From Cryptomeria japonica (taxonomy: Eukaryota > Streptophyta > Pinopsida > Cupressales > Cupressaceae), in contig NC_081412.1 in assembly GCF_030272615.1 (NCBI RefSeq), positions 666,668,352 to 666,732,351 of the forward strand: 64,000 nucleotides of DNA. Direction: 5' to 3'. The notes beneath the pieces are model-generated. The model searched no databases and was not told where the DNA came from. It worked only from the letters and a program-made list of their open reading frames with translations. Shown here one piece after another: positions 1-12,335 of this stretch (position 1 is its first letter; the number at the start of each line of letters is the position of its first letter). Made by a program: the position numbers and the translations under genes.

Positions 1-2292
1 CTGTTTTGCTAAAAAGTGAACCCGGTTGCCTCATTGATGTTAGAACCTTCCAAGTTATTGAAGGACAGTTGAAATACACCGAATGGGTCTAATTAAATCA
101 ATAATGACAACAAAGACAACATTTTGGGGTGTGGACCTATGGTGGAGGATTTGAGTAACTTTGAGGAAGCAAGCTAGAACAATGTTGCATAACACACAAT
201 AGGGTGGTTGTTTGAGGAGAGATGTGGGTGTTGGAGTTTGATGTTGCCAAACACTAATTGAATACAAAAGAAAAACTATATCCTTGGGTCCACTTAACAA
301 ATTAAACCAATTTAGGCTTATTGAGTAACTTCTCACTCAATCTCCCTATCATCCATGCACAACACAAACATTCTTATTATTTTCCATGAAAGAGTTATAC
401 ACTATTTTTCAAATAGACAATAACATAAAAAATAATTTAACATTGCAAATGAGTAATGAAGAATACCACAACCCTTGATTTTATTATTCAAAGAAATGTT
501 ACATTGCAAAGTAGAGACAATTACACAAAATATCTTGTTATCATATACTTTTAATCAAAAACAACAATGCAATTACAAAATATTTGTACACTTTATCACT
601 ACGCTCATTCTAGGATAGACTTAAAATGACTCTAACATCTTGCATTTTCCAACCTCTTTTTACCAATGAAATACATCCCTTTTATAAAGCTCATATATGA
701 GTGGCACTTGTCAGTTTTACATTTGACACAATTGATATTGTTGTAACAAAATGGGTACAATAACTCGCAACTGTTTGGGGGCATCCTTCAACAACTCATT
801 TCCAGCATGAATAATTAATTAGAGCTTAAATATTCCTTGACTTCTCGTGTTGATAAATTGGCCATTGCTATTGTTTGTAGCAGTGGAGAGTGGATGTGAA
901 GGTGATCCTCTCCTAAGACCACAAGGATTGCCAATCATGATTGGAGTTGTGACCATAACAAGTAGATCCATCTTGGATTCCTGGATGTGAAGGTGTGCAC
1001 AAATGAAGTTGACCACTTAAGACACCCTTTGAAGATCATAATAGTCATCCTAAGCATTGATATGGATCCATCTACAACACCTTGACACAACTTGGAGTCT
1101 TGATAACAAGATAAAGATTAAACATAAAAGATATTATCACTTTATTGTGGAATTTTGTCACCAAGAAAGAAAAGGACAAGATTGATAATTGTGAATGACA
1201 AGACATCACCCATACCCACCAGCATGGATAGGAGAATATCAAAGGGTATTGGAGTCAAATTGGAAAGGACCCCTTTCAAGACAAGCTTTGAAAAATTAGT
1301 GGGCTTCCTAGGGAAAATATTGAAAAGTTTAAACTCTTGCACTCCAAGTGAATGCATTATTCTCTATTAGAGGTCCTTGTTGTGGTCTAGAGCCTAGCTC
1401 AAGGGCCAAGTAAATGGACCAACTTCTTTTCGATTCGACCCATTCTTAGCAAAATTGTTCTCTCTTGAGGTAAGAGAATTTGGAATTACCACAGAAATAC
1501 TAAGGCACCATTATGACTAATCTCTCAAAATGCTTAGCAAAACATTACTATTATGATTGTATCATATACTTAAGAATGATTTCCTTTGGACTTAAATTCT
1601 CCTTTTATAGCAAGATTCTAAGGTTAATCCAACCTTTCATCGGGTTTCCAATCCTGGTTAGCTACACCTAATCATTTGGTATCAAAAATTTGTACCATTT
1701 GAATATTTGCAGTGCCTTGAAATGTTGCACACATGCCCAAAATATTTTACAAAGCCTTAGCAACATGAAAAAATCAATGTCACACTCTGTACTTCTAGCC
1801 ACGTAGCATATTCCTTCGATGGTCACTTGTATGCTAAGACATTTGCCACCTTGTTTGTAAACCACTTATCCTTTGAATGCGAACTCTTGATCTTTTATTA
1901 GAATTGATTCAATGGCTAGCACACATCATTTCCCTCAATGCATAATATTTTAATTTTTTTATTGTCAGTTGCATTATGAAGATAGCATGTGTTGCAATCA
2001 TGTAGTGAGACCTATAAAGTTTCCTACATTCTTTTCCATTCACCTATGATCGAGTTTGATCCTAATAGAAAAATGCTACATTGCCCTGGCCTAGCTATTG
2101 TGGAGGATACATGTCAACACAACACATCAACACAACTTTGGGTAGGGATTATCAACAAGAAAGTGTGTTGTGAAGGAATTGGGTGCTACAAAGAGGAGCA
2201 TCCACATGTACCACCCATTGTCATGAACATGCATAAAATAATTTCATTAGGCTCAGTATAAAAATGGAAGGAAAAATCAGTAATAAAACTGG
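1..2292. other. No supported gene
   Basis: AT-rich sequence with only short open frames (longest about 90 codons) and no motif, repeat or splice pattern that I can recognise. One frame at 1155-1370 is rich in lysine and proline, but it has no partner on either side. Confidence 0.5.
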
Positions 2293-2296
2293 GACG

Positions 2297-2660
2297 CGTC
2301 TATTCTGGCTCCAAAAGTGACCTATCGTACCAACGACATGCATCGACATACATGTTCGAGACATACATACCATGCCAATTTGGCACAGGTGCCGGACCCA
2401 GGGAAAATGACATGGAGTTGTCCTGGACTCGGCTGTTTCAAACGTCGGGGCCCACGCGAAACTACGTGGACATGCCAGAGGACGACGGATCCTGGGCCCT
2501 GGCTCGCATCGGTGTGTTGTGCCTAACACGCACATTAAAAGCCATGGAAAACAAACAACTGGTGGCAAGAGTAGATGATCGCGTTCGGACGCCAAAATGG
2601 CAGGAAAAAGAGGGCGCGGGCTTCCAAACTGTGGTGGCTCCCTCCAAAACCTCTCGTACG
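2297..2660 (+). repeat. TIR-B repeat, left copy
   Basis: It starts with the CTATTCTGGCTCCAAAA terminus shared with TIR-A but then diverges to a different interior (CCAACGACATGCATCGACATAC). The whole stretch is an inverted counterpart of 48960-49265. Matched blocks include the terminus, CCATGCCAA, GTGGACATGCCA and TAACACGCACATTAAAAGC, followed by a GC-rich segment ending GCGGGCT. Identity looks like roughly 65-75% by eye. It is most likely the long terminal inverted repeat of a DNA transposon. Confidence 0.6.
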
Positions 2661-2735
2661 TGCTACTGATAGGTGGTGTCCTTACTCAGTCAATCACAGT
2701 CGTTCAGTGAAAAATTGACCATGTAGAACGCACCT

Positions 2736-2751
2736 CTAACACGCGTGTTAG
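2736..2751. repeat. 16-bp perfect palindrome CTAACACGCGTGTTAG
   Basis: This is the core of the 20-bp dyad that ends TIR-A copies, here in a diverged context just inside the left TIR-B copy. A related run with CACTAACCCACGCATGTTAGG follows near 2877. Confidence 0.6.
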
Positions 2752-3257
2752 GAAAACCATAGTACGCCCTATACCATTTCAACAGAATACCGACGCCATT
2801 TTCTGCGGCCTCATGTGGAAAAAATCGCAACTGTTCATTGAAAAATGGATGATTATGAACGCAGACACGCCACTCCCCACTAACCCACGCATGTTAGGTG
2901 AACCGTACGACGTGTCCTCCTGCCATTTTCTGCATGTTGTGAAAAAAAGGAAGAATAAAGGGACTAATGCACGATTAAAGAAAATGTCCAAAGTCCTCAT
3001 TGTTGAAGTGTTATGCTATTTTTGAAGGCATAGAAGAGTTTCACAAAGGAGCCAGTGAGGAGTTACTTTTCAAGGGCAGCCTGCATTCATTTCTGAAGGT
3101 TAACAGGTATGTTGAATAGCCATTTTTTCTGGTTGTATACAGTGGGAAATTTTGCATGTTTTGGTTTATACGTAGTGCAAAAATTTTATTGTTTTGTTTT
3201 GCTTTGGTTATTCTTGTTTTGCTCTAGTTTGATATTATTCGCGTTAGGGTTAGATAT

Positions 3258-3312
3258 CGGGCTGGACGCGTGTTTGCTGGCTCCAAAAAGTCATTGTAAA
3301 ACGCGTGTTAGT
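3258..3312 (+). repeat. Degenerate TIR-A fragment
   Basis: GCTGGCTCCAAAAAG is followed after a deletion by AAAACGCGTGTTAGTC. Both ends of the TIR-A consensus are present with most of the middle missing. The surrounding 2.7-3.9 kb holds scattered pieces such as ACACGTGTTAGTCC at 3702 and no supported gene. Confidence 0.5.
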
Positions 3313-3907
3313 CTCTTTGTACTGTCGTTTTGGTGGGTGATTGGTGTTAGGTTGCCTGCGTCTATTTGGTCTGTCATTTCTAGGCGAAGCTATTCGGACT
3401 TTCTTTTTGCTACAACCTTCACATTTGGTGATATTTCCACTGTTGCACTTTTCGGTATGAGTCTTACTGATAGCCTCATCAATTATCGGCAAGACAATAT
3501 TATGCTTTTGCCGCTTCTTCGATGTAATCGTCGTTGCCTTATTAATTTAATCGGCGAGAGTAATGCTGATAGGTCCGACCTTGGATTTCCATGCGTTGTT
3601 ATCGGTTTTGCTACTTCGTCGATGGATTTCCATGCGTTGTTAGTCACGCAATAGCCGCGGCCTTGCGGACTCCGCTGTACGTATTGAGTAACATGCGATT
3701 ACACGTGTTAGTCCTTGGGCGATTAACAATTAACAGTAATATTGAAATTATCTTCAAATGATTCAAATGAATATGTAGAAATACCCATATAAATTTGTAG
3801 TTAATTTTACACAAGCTTTTTTGTCTTCTTTTTTTAATATGATTTACTATTTATTACATAAATAGTCTAAAATAACAAAAAAAATGTTTGTTTTGGAGTT
3901 GTGGCCG

Positions 3908-4226
3908 AACGCGTAACCTATTTTGCAATTAATGGCTGCGATTGACTAACCTATCGCTAACATGTTGTTTTTGGCTGAAGCTATTCTGGCTCCAAAACAA
4001 ACCTTTTGTATAGCATGTTAGCGAAAGCTTAGTCAATCGCAATCGTTTATTACAAAATCAATAGTGTAACATGCGCGACTAACATGTGTGTTAGTCAATC
4101 TGTAGTTCACTTTGGAGCGGGAGCACCTATTGTACAACGTGTTAGCGTTGTGTTGGTCAATCGCTACCCGTTCATTGCAAAATCGACGGTGTAAAATATG
4201 CGACTAATAGGCGTGTTAGTCATTGT
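3908..4226. repeat. Cluster of three TIR-A units
   Basis: There is a partial minus-strand unit (3908-3965), a full plus unit starting at CTATTCTGGCTCC (3981-4098) and a second plus unit (about 4113-4223). The plus units contain, in order, the terminus, a GTTAGCG block, TTAGTCAATCGCAA, a CAAAATC block, and a GACTAACA...GTGTTAGTC dyad. Side-by-side and inverted copies suggest nested or rearranged transposon ends. Confidence 0.7.
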
Positions 4227-4561
4227 GTACTACCGTTTTGGAGCTGTCACGGGCGAAAGTGCATAACGCGCCTTGTTAATTGAAGAAACTTTTGATTAGC
4301 TGTGTGCATCATATGAATCCTAGGTCTTCGTAGGATAGCATGATATGAAAATGTATAAGTGTACAAAAATGTCCACAGACTATTGTGCAGAAACTTAGAT
4401 TGTAGAATAACATGGAACATGTGGTAGATGAACTTAGTTATTAGAAAGCACTAAAAAATTAAGGCATAGGTTGATAAAAATTGAAATAATTTATAGACGT
4501 CGCTGTTAGTCTAACAAATTTGCATGTTCATTTTGGAATAACAGGTATCTCGATTTGAAAT

Positions 4562-5339
4562 ATGGAGGCCAACTTTTCTTTAGAAACAAGCAAAACACAG
4601 GTCGCATTTTGGGGACGAATAAGCGATGATAGGTTGATGAACCTATTTATCTATGAAGACACTGCATTCCTATCTGCGGTGAAGTTGATCCTTGGGCCTG
4701 AGTACGTAGATGGTGGATGGAAGTACAGAACAAATGCGAACATAGTGTCTTTGTTTATGGCATGGTGTCTGGAGCTCTGAACTATTCTGAAAGTCAGAGA
4801 AATCATGAACAAGTGTGTGAAGAAGTATTTGCTAGGCGAAATGGAAGCTTTATTAGGTTTGGCACGAGACATGGACAACTTTGAAAGTGTGGGTGGAGCG
4901 TGGATTCACGTGAGTGAATTCAGTCCTCCCTTGCGACCGTTCTTGCTCTGGAGTGCGACATTCGATAAAGAGGCCAGAAGAAGTGTAGCACAGACTGGGA
5001 TGTATGGTATTGTGCAATACCTTGAGACGGTCGATGTCTGGGAAGCATGTGTGGAGATGGCAAAATGGGGACCTTGGTCGGAATATAGAGCACTTGTGCA
5101 ACGAATGGTTCCTACATGCACAAAATGATGGGGTCGACCTTGTGGAAGAACAACTAAGAAGGGTCATGTGCTGCAGTTCGGTGAAGGCTCCAGCAGGGAG
5201 ACAAAAATTAACCAAGTTAGGAACATGGAAGTACTGGACGTGGAAGAGGGCACGGTCACTGTTCATGTGGCGTAGCGAGATGGCACATACAACCTTTTTT
5301 GAAGCAAGGACTGTGTTTTTTGTTTTTAAATGTTTTTGA
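4562..5339 (+). pseudogene. Broken unrecognised ORF fragment
   Basis: An open frame from the ATG at 4562 runs 72 codons to a TGA. It then continues past the stop as a 107-codon frame (4805-5128) with tryptophan-rich, globular-looking sequence, and an overlapping frame (5004-5339) extends further. The composition looks more like real coding sequence than its surroundings do. I recognise no domain. It lies between TIR-A units and the minus-strand Fam-A copy, so it may be captured or transposon-derived sequence. It could also be chance. Confidence 0.25.
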
Positions 5340-7220
5340 ATGTGTTATGTATGGACCGTTATGTATATCGTCCACCGACTTCGATGGTCTAGTCGGCTAG
5401 CCATCGAGGTTTATCTTTTAGAATGTAAACATTTTCAGAATTAATATAAAATATAGCTTTACCAGACAAATAAAAACTTTGTTGACACCAACTGATACTC
5501 TTATCTTCTCTGTTTTGAAATTGTTGTTAACATTTAATTATATATGGTGAAAAAACAAATGTTTTTGATTGTATGTGCATGAAATTGTTGTATAACATCA
5601 AAGTCAAGCATTTCAATATATATGACTACAAATAAAATTAAATTCTTGTAGCACAATTGAATTTCTATTCTGGTCATTTTGGTCATTCTCAGAGCATTTT
5701 ATATGTCATTTTGGTCATAACCAATACTTCATCGGCTGCCCAACCACCGATTTGCTAAAAAAATGCAAAGTTTCTCAAAAAGTTACAAAAAGTTGTCGAG
5801 CAACAATGACAACTTTTGGTCAAATGTGCATTTTTGCCTTTTATGCATTTTTAATTATACTGAGCCTCCTAGCATGACTTCCTAACATTAAACCGATATG
5901 CCTAAATGCCTAATGAGGCTTTAGAAGCCGTTTTAGATCATAATGCAAATTTATGCTATTATGGGCTTACAAGGGCTCATAGGCCATATTTGAGAAAAGT
6001 AACAACCTAGGGGATAATCATCCTTGAAATGACTATCAAACACACATGTGGAGCTCTGAGTATTCCATTATTCAAACACCTAATCCAAAATATGGACCAT
6101 CACCTCAAAATGTGGAAAATGCATAAAAAATGGTAAATAGTTTCCTAACACCTCACTTGGTATGATGGATCTCCTTAGCATGGTCTTAATTTCCCTATCT
6201 CTTCCATTTGGTCAAACAAGCTGTTGGTGCCCAAAACCACAGATTGGAAAACAAAAAGACTCGCCAAACCCTCAAGTAGTGCAATTGGCCTTGGGCAATG
6301 AACAGGGATGGTCGAAGACCAATTCCCTTTGCACTTTAGACTCCACTAAACCCAAGTGGGTGTTCCTCTTCCTCTCAAGCACAAAAGAGGTTATTTATAG
6401 TGGATTTAAACTTTACTAAGATAGTTCTTCACAAGATAATTTCCTGCTGCTGCTGACTATTTTTATTTGAATGCTTTTAAAAATTGAAAACTGACTGAAA
6501 AGATAATTGTGTACAAAGATTGTTATATTTTGGAAATAAAATGGTTTCAGGACATTCAAGAAATATGCAATAGAGTAATTCAAAAGGTTTCAGAAGAATA
6601 CTTCTCTCTCAAGGACCTAATGCATATTAAATCAGGATCTCAAAGAATTAACAACAGAACAGTGCCTCTATCTCAGAATATAATGATACTTTGTTAAGAA
6701 TAATCACTATAATGGTTCAGTATGTCTCACATAAACAATAAGAACCCAATCTCACATTTAATGTAACTGAATGTGATTCACATTACAACAAATTCTTAAA
6801 CAGATTTATGAAGAGGACAAAGCATGTTTCATCAACAAAGAAAGTAATCAGTACATTTGAAGTAGAAACAGTGAATCTTGTATACTAATGTCTGAGAAAT
6901 GACAGTACACAAAAGCTACACTTGGAGATACTTCATTGCAATTTGCTTACATAAAATGACACTTCTACTTCCTATAAAACTTCCTAATACATATGAGTTT
7001 CAGTCCTTACAACAATGATGTTCCAAAGCCCCTCCCCCCCCCAAAAAAAAACAAAAACAAAAAAAACTCCCTTTGTTACGCAAGATGACTCAATACAAAT
7101 ACAAATTCTGAAAGACATGAATGAAAGGACAGACCCTTTCATTATCTTAACAACTAATTGAACAAAAATTAAAACACCTAACCAAGATATCAATTACATT
7201 ACATAAACTAAAACACCACA
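5340..7220. other. No supported gene; poly-C/poly-A tract
   Basis: AT-rich sequence with a short dyad near 5382-5408 (TCGATGG...CCATCGA) and a C9/A-rich tract at about 7031-7067. The frame at 6162-6419 has no recognisable domain. Confidence 0.45.
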
Positions 7221-10146
7221 CTAGGACTTTCGATCCAGCCGCCGTCCACATTTTTTAATATGCCCCAAGTAGGCTAGATCCTTATATGTTGTAGCATTGA
7301 AAATGGCATCCTTGGCTGCATTCTCAATCACATAAATTTTTTCCAATTGATCGGCCATGTCATTCATGTCAAGGACATCTGCTCTGGCAATGGCTTGGCC
7401 TACATTAAGCATAGATTTGCACTCAGAGATCCATGTGGTTTTGTCTTTGATCACACCTGCATCACCTACCAGACTGGGAACCCCATGCTCAACAATCTGC
7501 TGGCATTCATCAAATTCAGACTTCAATGCCTCTGTAACTCCATCATGTGTAACAAGCAGACCCTGCACCTTCTTTTTTTCTTTCTCTTTGGTCATTGCAT
7601 CCTGTAACATCATGTCGAGTCTATCTCGAATTCTGGTGTGTGAAATCATATTGTCCATGTTCCTCTAATATTCACCCCAGAATTCGTTCAATGCTTTCTC
7701 CATATTGTCATACCTCCTACTTAGCAACACGCAAGCAGTATCGGCCCTAATGATCTTCATCTATTTTTTCAACTTGTTATGTTCATAAGATAACTTTTCA
7801 ATTTTTTTCTTCCATTCGCCTCTTGAATTTGTAATTTGGGGAACAGGGTGCCCACTCCTCTTAAGGGTCTCTTCATACAAAGCCTTATACTTATTCTTCT
7901 CTGCTATCTCATGTTTCATTTGGGCCTTATTAAATTTTGAAATATTGATACCCATGTCAGTTGTGACTATAGGATCTACTTCTCCAACCTTCAAGGTCAT
8001 CATGTGACCAATAGATTTATCTACATCAATGATTTTTGGCCTCTTATTAGGAGGATATAAGGCCCACAATAACATTTCTTCCTCCTTTGGATCATATCTT
8101 GATCCAATAAAAATATCTTGCACTCCTTGGATGTTTAACATCATATCCTTATTATCTGAATGTAATAAAGAATCAAAAATAAATGAAGCACTCAGGTCCC
8201 ATCCTGGAAACACAATTATTCCTGTCTCTACTAGCAATTGCCTGCCCCTTTGCGGGGTCATAGTCTCAACTTTTGTGTCAATGTCTTTCTTCAACCTCAT
8301 CATCATTTCTGCTTCACTCTCAGGGGTCACATTTGGCACTACTTCCCTCAATTTCTTACCCTTGAAGTGGTACAGGAATGATTTGAATTCCTTAGACTTA
8401 ATGAAGTGATCATCACACATACAAAAGAAACATGTTCTGCCATTCTTTCATTTGTCTCTGCATTTAGAGAAACAATAAGTGTATCCTCTACCTCCGAATC
8501 CTTCTCCTTCTTAGGGGCATGAAGCTTGGAGACTACTTCATTTTCCCCTGAATCACTTTGGGCTGGTTCTCCCTCCATGTTTTCTAGTATCTGCCTTCTT
8601 TCCTCTAGCTTCTTCTCTAAGGTCTCCATAACTCCTGCAAGCTCTTCCACCTCCTTATTCCTACACATGTCTTCAAATTCATCCTCCTCATAGAGGTAGT
8701 CTCCCAAATCCTGTCTTTTCTTGGTTGAATGGATGTAACCCTCAGGATCATAGCGTGCTCTAGATACATGTCGAAACAAATTGTATTCATCCACCAACTT
8801 CCTGTCAATGGCCTTGCCCTAGTTGATACAATTTTAAAATACCGAAAGTGAAGTGTGCCAAGGAGGAAAGCTTGCTTGTGTGCTCCTCCGAAATGTTTGG
8901 CATTAGACACACTTAACTACCTTACAATTTCCAAGAAGGAAATCCTATCCGGTGTAGGCTTCGGGAGAACATATGGATAATCCTCAAATCCATAGCATCG
9001 AACAAAAGTGAAGTTTTGGCACAAGTAACAATCACCCCAGTTGTGATTGACCTTTGGATTTTGGTGCTCGTGAGGTCTAAGAAACTTCTTAACCTCCTCT
9101 GAAAATGATCCTTGCCGAGGCTAACCAAAGAGCAAGAAAACTGGTTTGACAAAGAACTCCTCAAGTTTGAGGTAATGAGAATGCACAAACCTGTAGTCCC
9201 AAAGGGAAACCCATAATTGCACTGGTTGCTCCTTTCCATCTTTCCCAACTGTATTCACTTTCAATTCTTCTAGCCATAACCCTCTAAGTCTCCCATAAAA
9301 TAAAATGATGTGCATTAACAGTGAGTAGTGCTTGAAATATTTATCTGGATTGTCTTTCGGGTTTAAGAAACCTTCATGCAATCTGTCTACCAGGTAAGAA
9401 GCGAAGTCAAATGCCCTAGGCTCATGCCTCTAAACTTCTGCTGCTAGAATAAACTTCTGCTGCTAGAACAAGTGGTCCTATGTTTTCCACATCAGGAGCT
9501 TCAACTCCTCCCACCTGACCACAAGCCATATATGTATATTGCAGATACTTCTTAAAAATAGTCATGTCATATCGAGGACCTTCTTCCTCTGTTAGCCTCC
9601 CCTTCTCTGCTTTATGGACAATGAGGTTCCAGCCCTGGTATGTAGTGTCCATCTGTACTCTTCTTCTAAATCTACACAAGATAAAGGCAATTTCGCCTCC
9701 AAATCTACTGCAAAAACTTCCTGAATTGTAGCCTTTGCAAAATGCACTAGAGAAGTCCCATCAGGAAACATAATGCATCTCTTGTTTGCAGTATAATTTC
9801 TTACTAAAAGCTTCAACAAATCAATGTTCACAAACACATTGGGTACTACAAGTTTACCGAGACCCGTTTTCCATGGGTTCAAAATTGGCATGGGCTCATC
9901 CTTTGCGGAAGTAATGGAAAAGGAACAACTCGTGCCCTCGCACTGTGGTGAATATATCCCCAATCTCTCTGTATCTATCCTCTAACTGCTCGCGGATAGG
10001 AAAATTTGTCTAGGTCTGCGTGACCTAGCTCCTGGAGATCCCATTTGGTCTATCATGTCCTGATTCAGCTTTCTACCTGATTTCTTTGTTGTGGTACTTG
10101 ATACTTCGACATCTTTTCGCTTCCCTTTTGAGCTTGACCCCTCCAT
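7221..10146 (-). pseudogene. Fam-A protein, copy 1 (decayed)
   Basis: A long gene of about 930 codons read from the ATG at 10146. I do not recognise the family. The N-terminus is Ser/Lys-rich. It is followed by a globular part with LVVPNVF, YSLLMHI, PVQLW, FLRP and HNWGD motifs that all recur in copy 2 at 12336-15934. Then comes an acidic linker, a WDL...DP-EE-LLWALYP segment shared with copies 2 and 3, and a Lys/Glu-rich tail likely to form coiled coil. It is broken by TAG codons at 9982, 9121, 8917, 8819, 7761 and 7665, by a 19-bp duplication (9431-9468), and by frame changes near 9660, 8870 and 8430. The last TAG (7221) may itself be secondary. TIR-A repeats lie on both sides (3.9-4.2 kb and 10.84 kb). 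The function is unknown. Confidence 0.65.
9431..9468. repeat. 19-bp perfect tandem duplication
   Basis: TAAACTTCTGCTGCTAGAA occurs twice head to tail inside Fam-A copy 1. Since 19 is not a multiple of three, it shifts the frame and accounts for the premature stop at 9422. Confidence 0.9.
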
Positions 10147-10329
10147 TTCTGCAAATTATTTCACTCTATAGTCAGTAACTAAGAAATTTTATCAGTAAGG
10201 ACTTAATATCTTTTTGCAATTACTTCGTGAGAAATGCTGCTCTACAATACTAGCTATTTTGGACAGATTTACTTCATGCGGCAACGAATGTACTCAATTT
10301 ATGCATTTAATGGAAACTATGGTGTCACG

Positions 10330-10840
10330 GTCAGTTCTTCTCATTACAAAAACCAATGGCTAATCGACGACACTCCTCCCAGTGATTCAAATGTTTGGCA
10401 CTGGTAGTTATTACTTTACCACTTTTTGCTTTCTGATCGGAACAAACTACCCCGACCCACTTATCAAGTCTCGGAATAGCTATTTTTTCTTTATCCTGAT
10501 GGTTCATTTCATCGCGATGGGCATCACTTCAGTCTCATCTTTGCCTTTTGTTTTAACGCTCCATCAACATAACTCTCTCTGATGCATTCACCTTTGGTTT
10601 CCTTTTACTTAAGTCATCAGGTGTGGGCATAGTTTATTTCTTGTCCCTCCGATACCCCAATAATCTCAATATACCAATCCTCGTTTTGACTAATACCACC
10701 GCATTATCGGCACAACTTATCCCGATGAACTCCTTGTTATTACTGTATTGACTTTTGGGTGATTTTGTTCCATAGTCTACTAAAATCTGCAAAATTGTGC
10801 TTAGCACTTCATCTTGCCTCTAAGTTATTGCTCTGAGGCC
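10330..10840. repeat. 'atcgg' repeat family, copy 1 (degenerate)
   Basis: A stretch with many CGAT-centred short inverted motifs. Its right part (about 10625-10740, GTCCCTCCGATACC...TATACCAATCC...ATTATCGGCAC) matches 18895-19020 in the same order. It directly precedes the TIR-A copy at 10844, the same neighbour relation as at 18.3-19.0 kb, so it is probably subterminal transposon sequence. Confidence 0.5.
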
Positions 10841-10843
10841 GCG

Positions 10844-10972
10844 GCTATTCTAGCTCCAAAATAGACCTATCGTACAATGTGTTAGTGAGAGGTTAGTCAA
10901 TCGCAACCGTTAACTGCAAAATTGATGGTGTAAAACGCGTGACTAACACGCGTGTTAGTCAATCCATACTAT
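10844..10972 (+). repeat. TIR-A repeat, best-preserved copy
   Basis: Reads GCTATTCTAGCTCC, then AGACCTATCGTACAATG, GTTAGTCAATCGCAACCG, CTGCAAAATTGATGG, and ends in the perfect 20-bp palindrome GACTAACACGCGTGTTAGTC at 10941-10960. An inverted copy at 18340-18455 is very similar across the full length (about 85% by eye), so the two bracket the plus-strand Fam-A gene. Flanking nonamers (GAGGCCGCG and TTTTAGCCC) do not match, so no target duplication is visible. Confidence 0.8.
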
Positions 10973-11194
10973 ATGTCTGAAGGTTTAGGGTTTTTGAAAT
11001 TTACCCTTTTTATGTCTTGGAATCCCCGCGTTCTATTTCTATGTTACTTTTCCACTTAAGTGGAAGGGTCAGTTCATCGTGAAGGGATCCCCCCTTTACT
11101 TTTTGCCTTAGGCGGGTGTCTATTAATGTTTTATTTTGCGTCCTTTTCCTAAGTTTTTAGTTCTTTGTAGGGTCCCGTAAAAACCATGCAAGTT

Positions 11195-12040
11195 CTGGTA
11201 GATCCGATGGTGTGCATGAATTCACAAAGGAAAATAGCCCGAACTTTACCTTTCATGAAGCAGGAAAAAGAGTGGCGGGCCCAGTTGGTGGGTTAAAGAA
11301 TGAAGGTTAATGGATGATATCTTCCGGTTGATCCAACAACCTGCGTTATTTCGTAAAGGAAATATGCTTGGAGTTTATCTTTCACGAAGTAGCGAAAGGG
11401 AAGTGGGCCCAGCGTTGGGATGACATGGAAAGTAAAGAAGGTGCATCTTGAAAAGGATTCGACGATTTGCGTTATTTCACTGGGCGAAATAGCATGGAGT
11501 TTATTTTCCGTGAAGCAGCGAAAGGATGGTGGGTCCGACAGACTAGACTAGTCCTAGTTTTTAAAGTCCGATCAACTTGGAGTTGATCGGATGGCCCACG
11601 TTGATTTGTAGCCAGAAGCAACACAAAATTTACCTTTTGTGAAATGGCAAAATGAGTTGACAATTACATGGCGGATGATGTAGCAGAACAGTTGGATGCC
11701 GGAAATCAAATCAATAAGGCAAAAGGTAATTTGTCATGGTTAAGTAAAACATGTGGCAGTCTTGGATGAATAAATGGCTGACACATAAGAGCTATCTACC
11801 GGCAATCAATAAGGCAAGTTAAAGGTTAAAGGTTGCACATCTCGAAAGAGATCCAACGATGAGCGTTGTTTCGCAGCCCCAAGATGCAAGGTTTTTAAAC
11901 TTTGCGAAACAGCGAAAACCATTTGTGGTGAGGACTTCATACGATTAGTGAAAAGGATTAGCGGTCACCGTGGAGAGTAAATATTGAGCGAATGCGTGGT
12001 TTTTAATCTTCGCGAAACAACGAAAAGCCAGGACAATGAG
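11195..12040. repeat. Diverged tandem repeats with TTCG/GCGAAA hairpins
   Basis: About five or six diverged units of roughly 100-140 bp. Each has a GATCCAACGA-like block, a GCGTTATTTCG block, then TTTCRYGAAGCAGCGAAA and often GGTGGGTCC or GGGCCC. TTTCGC and GCGAAA arms recur. The array ends about 300 bp before the ATG of Fam-A copy 2, so it occupies the place of a promoter or leader. No regulatory role is proven. Confidence 0.5.
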
Positions 12041-12335
12041 ATATCCTTTGTGGTCCGTTGGAGCTTTTTTTTAAATTCAATTACAAATTGATTGTTGAAG
12101 CATGTGGATTAATGTCACAATTCAATGCTCTGTTGCCCTATTCAGCCTCACATAAACAGAATTTTAGTATCATTACAAGGAAATTTGCAGAGGAACCATT
12201 GCTCAGAGCGAGTTTCTTTAGGCAACAAGTAAGTTCTGCACTCATTTTGAAAGTTACAGTTTGAATTGGTTTCATTGGGTGTTTAAATTCTTAGAGGTCT
12301 GTTTGAGTTTTAAATTGAAATACCTATAATTCAAG

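Noticed and set aside
3109-3654. 181-codon plus-strand gene with hydrophobic start
   Set aside because: The frame runs through a TIR-A fragment (3258-3312), has no domain and looks like chance in T-rich sequence.
10844-10972. Origin of replication or bacterial-type operator suggested by the 20-bp palindrome
   Set aside because: The palindrome always sits at the same place in a dispersed repeat with transposon-like termini, in a plant-type sequence context.
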